Shown piece by piece: positions 5,976-8,372 of a stretch of 8,372 bases of DNA (positions are counted from its first letter, which is position 1; the number at the start of each line of letters is the position of its first letter). The DNA lies in NCBI GenBank assembly GCA_021157805.1, contig JAGGVW010000023.1, positions 1-8,372 on the forward strand, read 5' to 3'. Both the position numbers and the translations under genes were made by a program. Under the pieces are notes generated by a model that saw nothing but the letters and a program-made list of their open reading frames with translations, was not told the origin of the DNA and searched no databases. This stretch comes from a bacterium (lineage in GTDB: Bacteria; Ratteibacteria; UBA8468; B48-G9; JAFGKM01).

Positions 5976-6912
5976 ATCTGAAACACCTCACATAACTTTC
6001 ACCAATTTTTATTTCTTCAGGTGAAAACTTTTCACATATTTCTTTTTTATATGGACATCTTGGATGAAAGGCACATCCAGAAGGAAGGGAAGAAAAATCA
6101 GGAACATTACCTTCTATTGTTTTTATTTTTTCTCCTTTCTGGTATTTTTCAGGAAGGCAAGCAATAAGTTTTTTACTATAAGGATGTAATGGAGAATTTA
6201 TTAATTTTTTTGATGGCGATTTTTCAACAATTTCTCCTGCATACATAACATAGATTTTATCTGAAAAATTTACGGCAAGAGAAATATCATGAGTGATGAA
6301 AATAACTGAAATTTTATGATTTGAGATTAGTTTTTTCAATAAATTAATAATACGAAAAGAAGTTGAGACATCAAGAGCAGTCGTTGGTTCATCTGCAATA
6401 AGTAAAGATGGTCTGTTAATTATTGCCATTCCTATCATAACTCTCTGCTGCATTCCACCGCTCAACTGATGCGGATACTGATAAAAAACATATTCAGGTA
6501 ATTCAACTTCCTTTAATATTTCAATTACTTTTTCCTTTTTCTCACCTTTAGTCATATTTCCTTTTACGCATTCAACCATCTGGTTGCCAATCGTAAAAAC
6601 AGGATTAAGATATGATGATGGCTCTTGAAATATCATACTTACCTTTTTACCTCTTATTTCAGTCATTTCTTTTTTATCCTTTTCTATTATATTTTCTCCA
6701 TCTATAAGAATTTCTCCACTTTCAATTTTTGCTGCCTGTGGGAGTAATTTCATTATAGATAAAGCAGTAAATGTTTTTCCACTTCCACTTTCTCCAACTA
6801 AAGATACAACTTCATTTTTACCAATTGAAAAACTTACATTTCTCAATATATTCACTTTTTTATAAAGCAACTGTATAGACACAGTTAGATTTTTAACTTC
6901 TAATATTCCCAT
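5950..6912 (-). CDS. DppD/OppD-like ABC transporter ATP-binding protein
   Basis: First ATPase of the importer; with the DppF-like protein it forms the ATP-hydrolysing heterodimer on the cytoplasmic face. In 320 residues: Walker A GESGSGKT (40-47), Q-loop Q96 in FQEPSSYLNP, signature LSGGMQQRVMIGMA (150-163), Walker B LLIADEPTTALD (170-181), H-loop THD (207-209). The C-terminal oligopeptide-transporter extension is present: HPY at 243-245, then Cys at 280, 286, 293 and 310 around HPRCPY. In this family the Cys set is thought to bind a metal or iron-sulfur centre. It starts one base after the stop of the DppC-like gene, with AGGA within that gene's last codons, and overlaps the next gene by 26 bases. 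Normal length and intact motifs suggest it is functional. Peptide, nickel or oligosaccharide specificity cannot be decided from the ATPase. Confidence 0.95.
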   Translation of the reverse strand: MGILEVKNLTVSIQLLYKKVNILRNVSFSIGKNEVVSLVGESGSGKTFTALSIMKLLPQAAKIESGEILIDGENIIEKDKKEMTEIRGKKVSMIFQEPSSYLNPVFTIGNQMVECVKGNMTKGEKKEKVIEILKEVELPEYVFYQYPHQLSGGMQQRVMIGMAIINRPSLLIADEPTTALDVSTSFRIINLLKKLISNHKISVIFITHDISLAVNFSDKIYVMYAGEIVEKSPSKKLINSPLHPYSKKLIACLPEKYQKGEKIKTIEGNVPDFSSLPSGCAFHPRCPYKKEICEKFSPEEIKIGESYVRCFRYGENIESN

Positions 6913-6913
6913 T

Positions 6914-7981
6914 TTAATTTCCTGTTTTGAGAGAAGGGTCCATAATATCTCTTAACCCATCTCCAAGAAAATTAAAGCATATTATTGTTAAAAAAATGAA
7001 AAATCCAGGAAGAAGCATCCAGGGAGCAGATGTTAAAATCCTTAAATTTCCCACAGAAACAGAAAGCATATTTCCCCAGCTGGGATATGGTTCCTGTATT
7101 CCAAGTCCGATTAAACTTAAAGCACTTTCTCCAAGAATATATCCAGGAATTGAAAGAGTTATAGCAGTTATTGTGTAAGAGAATGTGTTGGGTATTATAT
7201 GTTTAGTTATAATTCTGAATGTTGAAATTCCAAGTGATTTTGCTGCCAGGATAAATTCTTCTTCTTTTATTGATAAAACCATTCCCCTTATAATCCTTGC
7301 AAGAGAAGCCCACCCGATTAAACTTAAAATCACAACAATTAAGAAATAAATTTGAACTGTGGAAAGGTCTGTTGGGAAGGCAGCTCTTAAAGCAAGAAGA
7401 AGATAGAAAGAAGGAAACATCATAATTATTTCAACAAGTCGCATAAGAATATTGTCAACTTTTCCACCAAAATATCCTGAAATACTCCCAAAGAGAAGTC
7501 CAAGAATAAAGGAAATTGAAACGCCTATAAGCCCTATTGATAAAGAAATTCGGCTTCCATAAAGGACTCTTGAAAAAACATCTCTTCCCTGAATGTCTGT
7601 TCCAAAGAGAAAAATTTTCCCATCCTTTTCTGTTCCAAAAAGATAGAGGTCTGAAGGAAAGAGTCCAAGAATTTTTCTCTTATTTCCTCTTACAAAAAAT
7701 TTAATTGGATAAATTTTGTCTTTATCCTCTCTGTATTTGCCGACAGATGGATTTATTATTCTTATTCCATAGACAAATGGTCTTATATGGAATTTCCCGC
7801 TTTTATCAATGAAATGTATTTTTGTTGGTGGACAGAGCGAATATTCTCTGAATTGTTTATCAAAAGGGTAGGGGGAAATAAAATCTGCAAGAAAAGAAAA
7901 AATGTAGAGAAAGAAAATAATTATAAGGGCTATAAATGAAAAAATATTCTTCCTCCTCAACCTGTTTAGAAAATTTATCAT
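6914..7981 (-). CDS. DppC/OppC/YejE-like ABC transporter permease
   Basis: Inner-membrane permease of the importer. At 355 residues it is longer than typical DppC or OppC (about 290-300) and close to the YejE branch. TM1 is about 12-34. A long outside loop of about 90 residues (35-125) holds PPTKIHF (51-57) and RPFVYG (67-72). Then comes the family motif FGTDIQGRDVFSR (126-138), followed by five more membrane segments at about 144-170, 180-201, 210-232, 270-292 and 320-340. The EAA-type ATPase-contact loop is near 241-265 (EEFILAAKSLG, then HIIPNT). The ATG lies inside the stop of the DppB-like gene (ATGA), so it is coupled to it, and the next gene starts one base after its stop. The enlarged loop could meet the binding protein; that is inference. 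Confidence 0.94.
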   Translation of the reverse strand: MINFLNRLRRKNIFSFIALIIIFFLYIFSFLADFISPYPFDKQFREYSLCPPTKIHFIDKSGKFHIRPFVYGIRIINPSVGKYREDKDKIYPIKFFVRGNKRKILGLFPSDLYLFGTEKDGKIFLFGTDIQGRDVFSRVLYGSRISLSIGLIGVSISFILGLLFGSISGYFGGKVDNILMRLVEIIMMFPSFYLLLALRAAFPTDLSTVQIYFLIVVILSLIGWASLARIIRGMVLSIKEEEFILAAKSLGISTFRIITKHIIPNTFSYTITAITLSIPGYILGESALSLIGLGIQEPYPSWGNMLSVSVGNLRILTSAPWMLLPGFFIFLTIICFNFLGDGLRDIMDPSLKTGN

Positions 7982-8372
7982 CTTAACCTCACCCTTGGGT
8001 CAGCAAAAGCGATTAAAATATCAGCAACTAAGTTCCCTGCAATCAAAAGAATACCACCTATTAAAAGAGAGGCCATAACAAGGTATAAATCCTGAGAAAG
8101 CACAGCTTCAAGTATAAGCCGTCCCATTCCTGGCCAGCCAGTTATAATTTCTACAAGAGCAGCTCCTGAGAGAATTCCAGAAAGTTCATATCCAAAAATT
8201 GTTATCATTGGATTTATTGCATTTCTCAAAGCGTGTTTATAATACACTTTATATTCAGGAAGTCCTTTAGCACGAGCAGTAATAACATAAGGAGAATTTA
8301 TTGCCTGAAGAAAATTGTTTTTCATAAGACGGTAAAGAGAACCAATTCCGGCAAGTGTAAGAGCCATTCCAG
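7978..8372 (-). CDS. DppB/OppB-like ABC transporter permease (5' end cut by window edge)
   Basis: Partner permease of the DppC-like protein. Only the last 131 or so codons are in the window; full members run about 310-340 residues. The frame stays open to the right edge, so the ATG at 8365-8367 is an internal Met, not the start. Visible features: the EAA-type loop around YVITARAKGLPE with HALRNAINP, then two hydrophobic segments, with the conserved GWPGMGRL between them, and the ending FADPRVRLR that is characteristic of DppB-type proteins. Its stop overlaps the next gene's start as ATGA. As the first visible gene of the B-C-D-F order, it suggests that the binding protein and promoter lie further right, or elsewhere in the genome. 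Confidence 0.94.
   Translation of the reverse strand, partial: GMALTLAGIGSLYRLMKNNFLQAINSPYVITARAKGLPEYKVYYKHALRNAINPMITIFGYELSGILSGAALVEIITGWPGMGRLILEAVLSQDLYLVMASLLIGGILLIAGNLVADILIAFADPRVRLR

Noticed and set aside
6927..7178. Plus-strand open frame of 83 codons
   Set aside because: It is antisense to the conserved C-terminal half of the DppC-like permease and shows no motif of its own.
8365..8367. ATG near the right edge as the start of a 129-residue protein
   Set aside because: The frame continues upstream to the edge and the first residues align with the middle of DppB-type permeases, so it is an internal Met of a cut gene.

Overview
This window is an AT-rich, densely coded stretch of bacterial DNA. 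Eight of its nine genes lie on the minus strand. Most starts carry clear Shine-Dalgarno sites (AGGAG/GGAGG types). No gap exceeds about 65 bases, and there is no tRNA, rRNA, CRISPR array, insertion sequence or phage gene. Low GC, compact operons and glycan- and peptide-handling genes suggest an uncultivated heterotrophic or fermentative bacterium. A PVC/Omnitrophota-like lineage is a guess from the look of the proteins only; nothing here fixes the taxon.

Left block (1-3988, minus strand, transcribed right to left). The probable order is a short FtsX/MacB-like permease, its LolD/MacB-type ATPase, a 564-residue protein with a polysaccharide-deacetylase-like core, and a Gfo/Idh/MocA oxidoreductase that runs off the left edge. 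The gaps are 14, 51 and 45 bases, so one transcript is plausible. The theme looks like cell envelope or glycan metabolism. The permease has the four membrane segments and ATPase-contact motifs of its family, but its extracytoplasmic domain is reduced to about 30 residues.

Centre (3989-5202). A 62-base divergent region separates the permease from galK (galactokinase), the only plus-strand gene. A near-symmetric pair of promoters can be read here: the -10 of each overlaps the -35 of the other, both with 17-base spacing. galK has no other Leloir-pathway gene beside it.

Right block (5199-8372, minus strand). This is a tightly coupled peptide/nickel/oligosaccharide-type ABC importer operon: DppB-like permease (cut by the right edge), DppC-like permease, DppD-like ATPase and DppF-like ATPase. 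They join by an ATGA overlap, a 1-base gap and a 26-base overlap. The solute-binding protein and the promoter are not in the window. The last gene of this operon meets galK tail to tail, the two stop codons sharing one TTAA.

Nothing here is clearly a wholly new system. The points most worth a second look are the domain-reduced FtsX-like permease, the cytoplasmic deacetylase-like protein with a changed metal motif in the same likely operon, and the interlocked divergent promoter.
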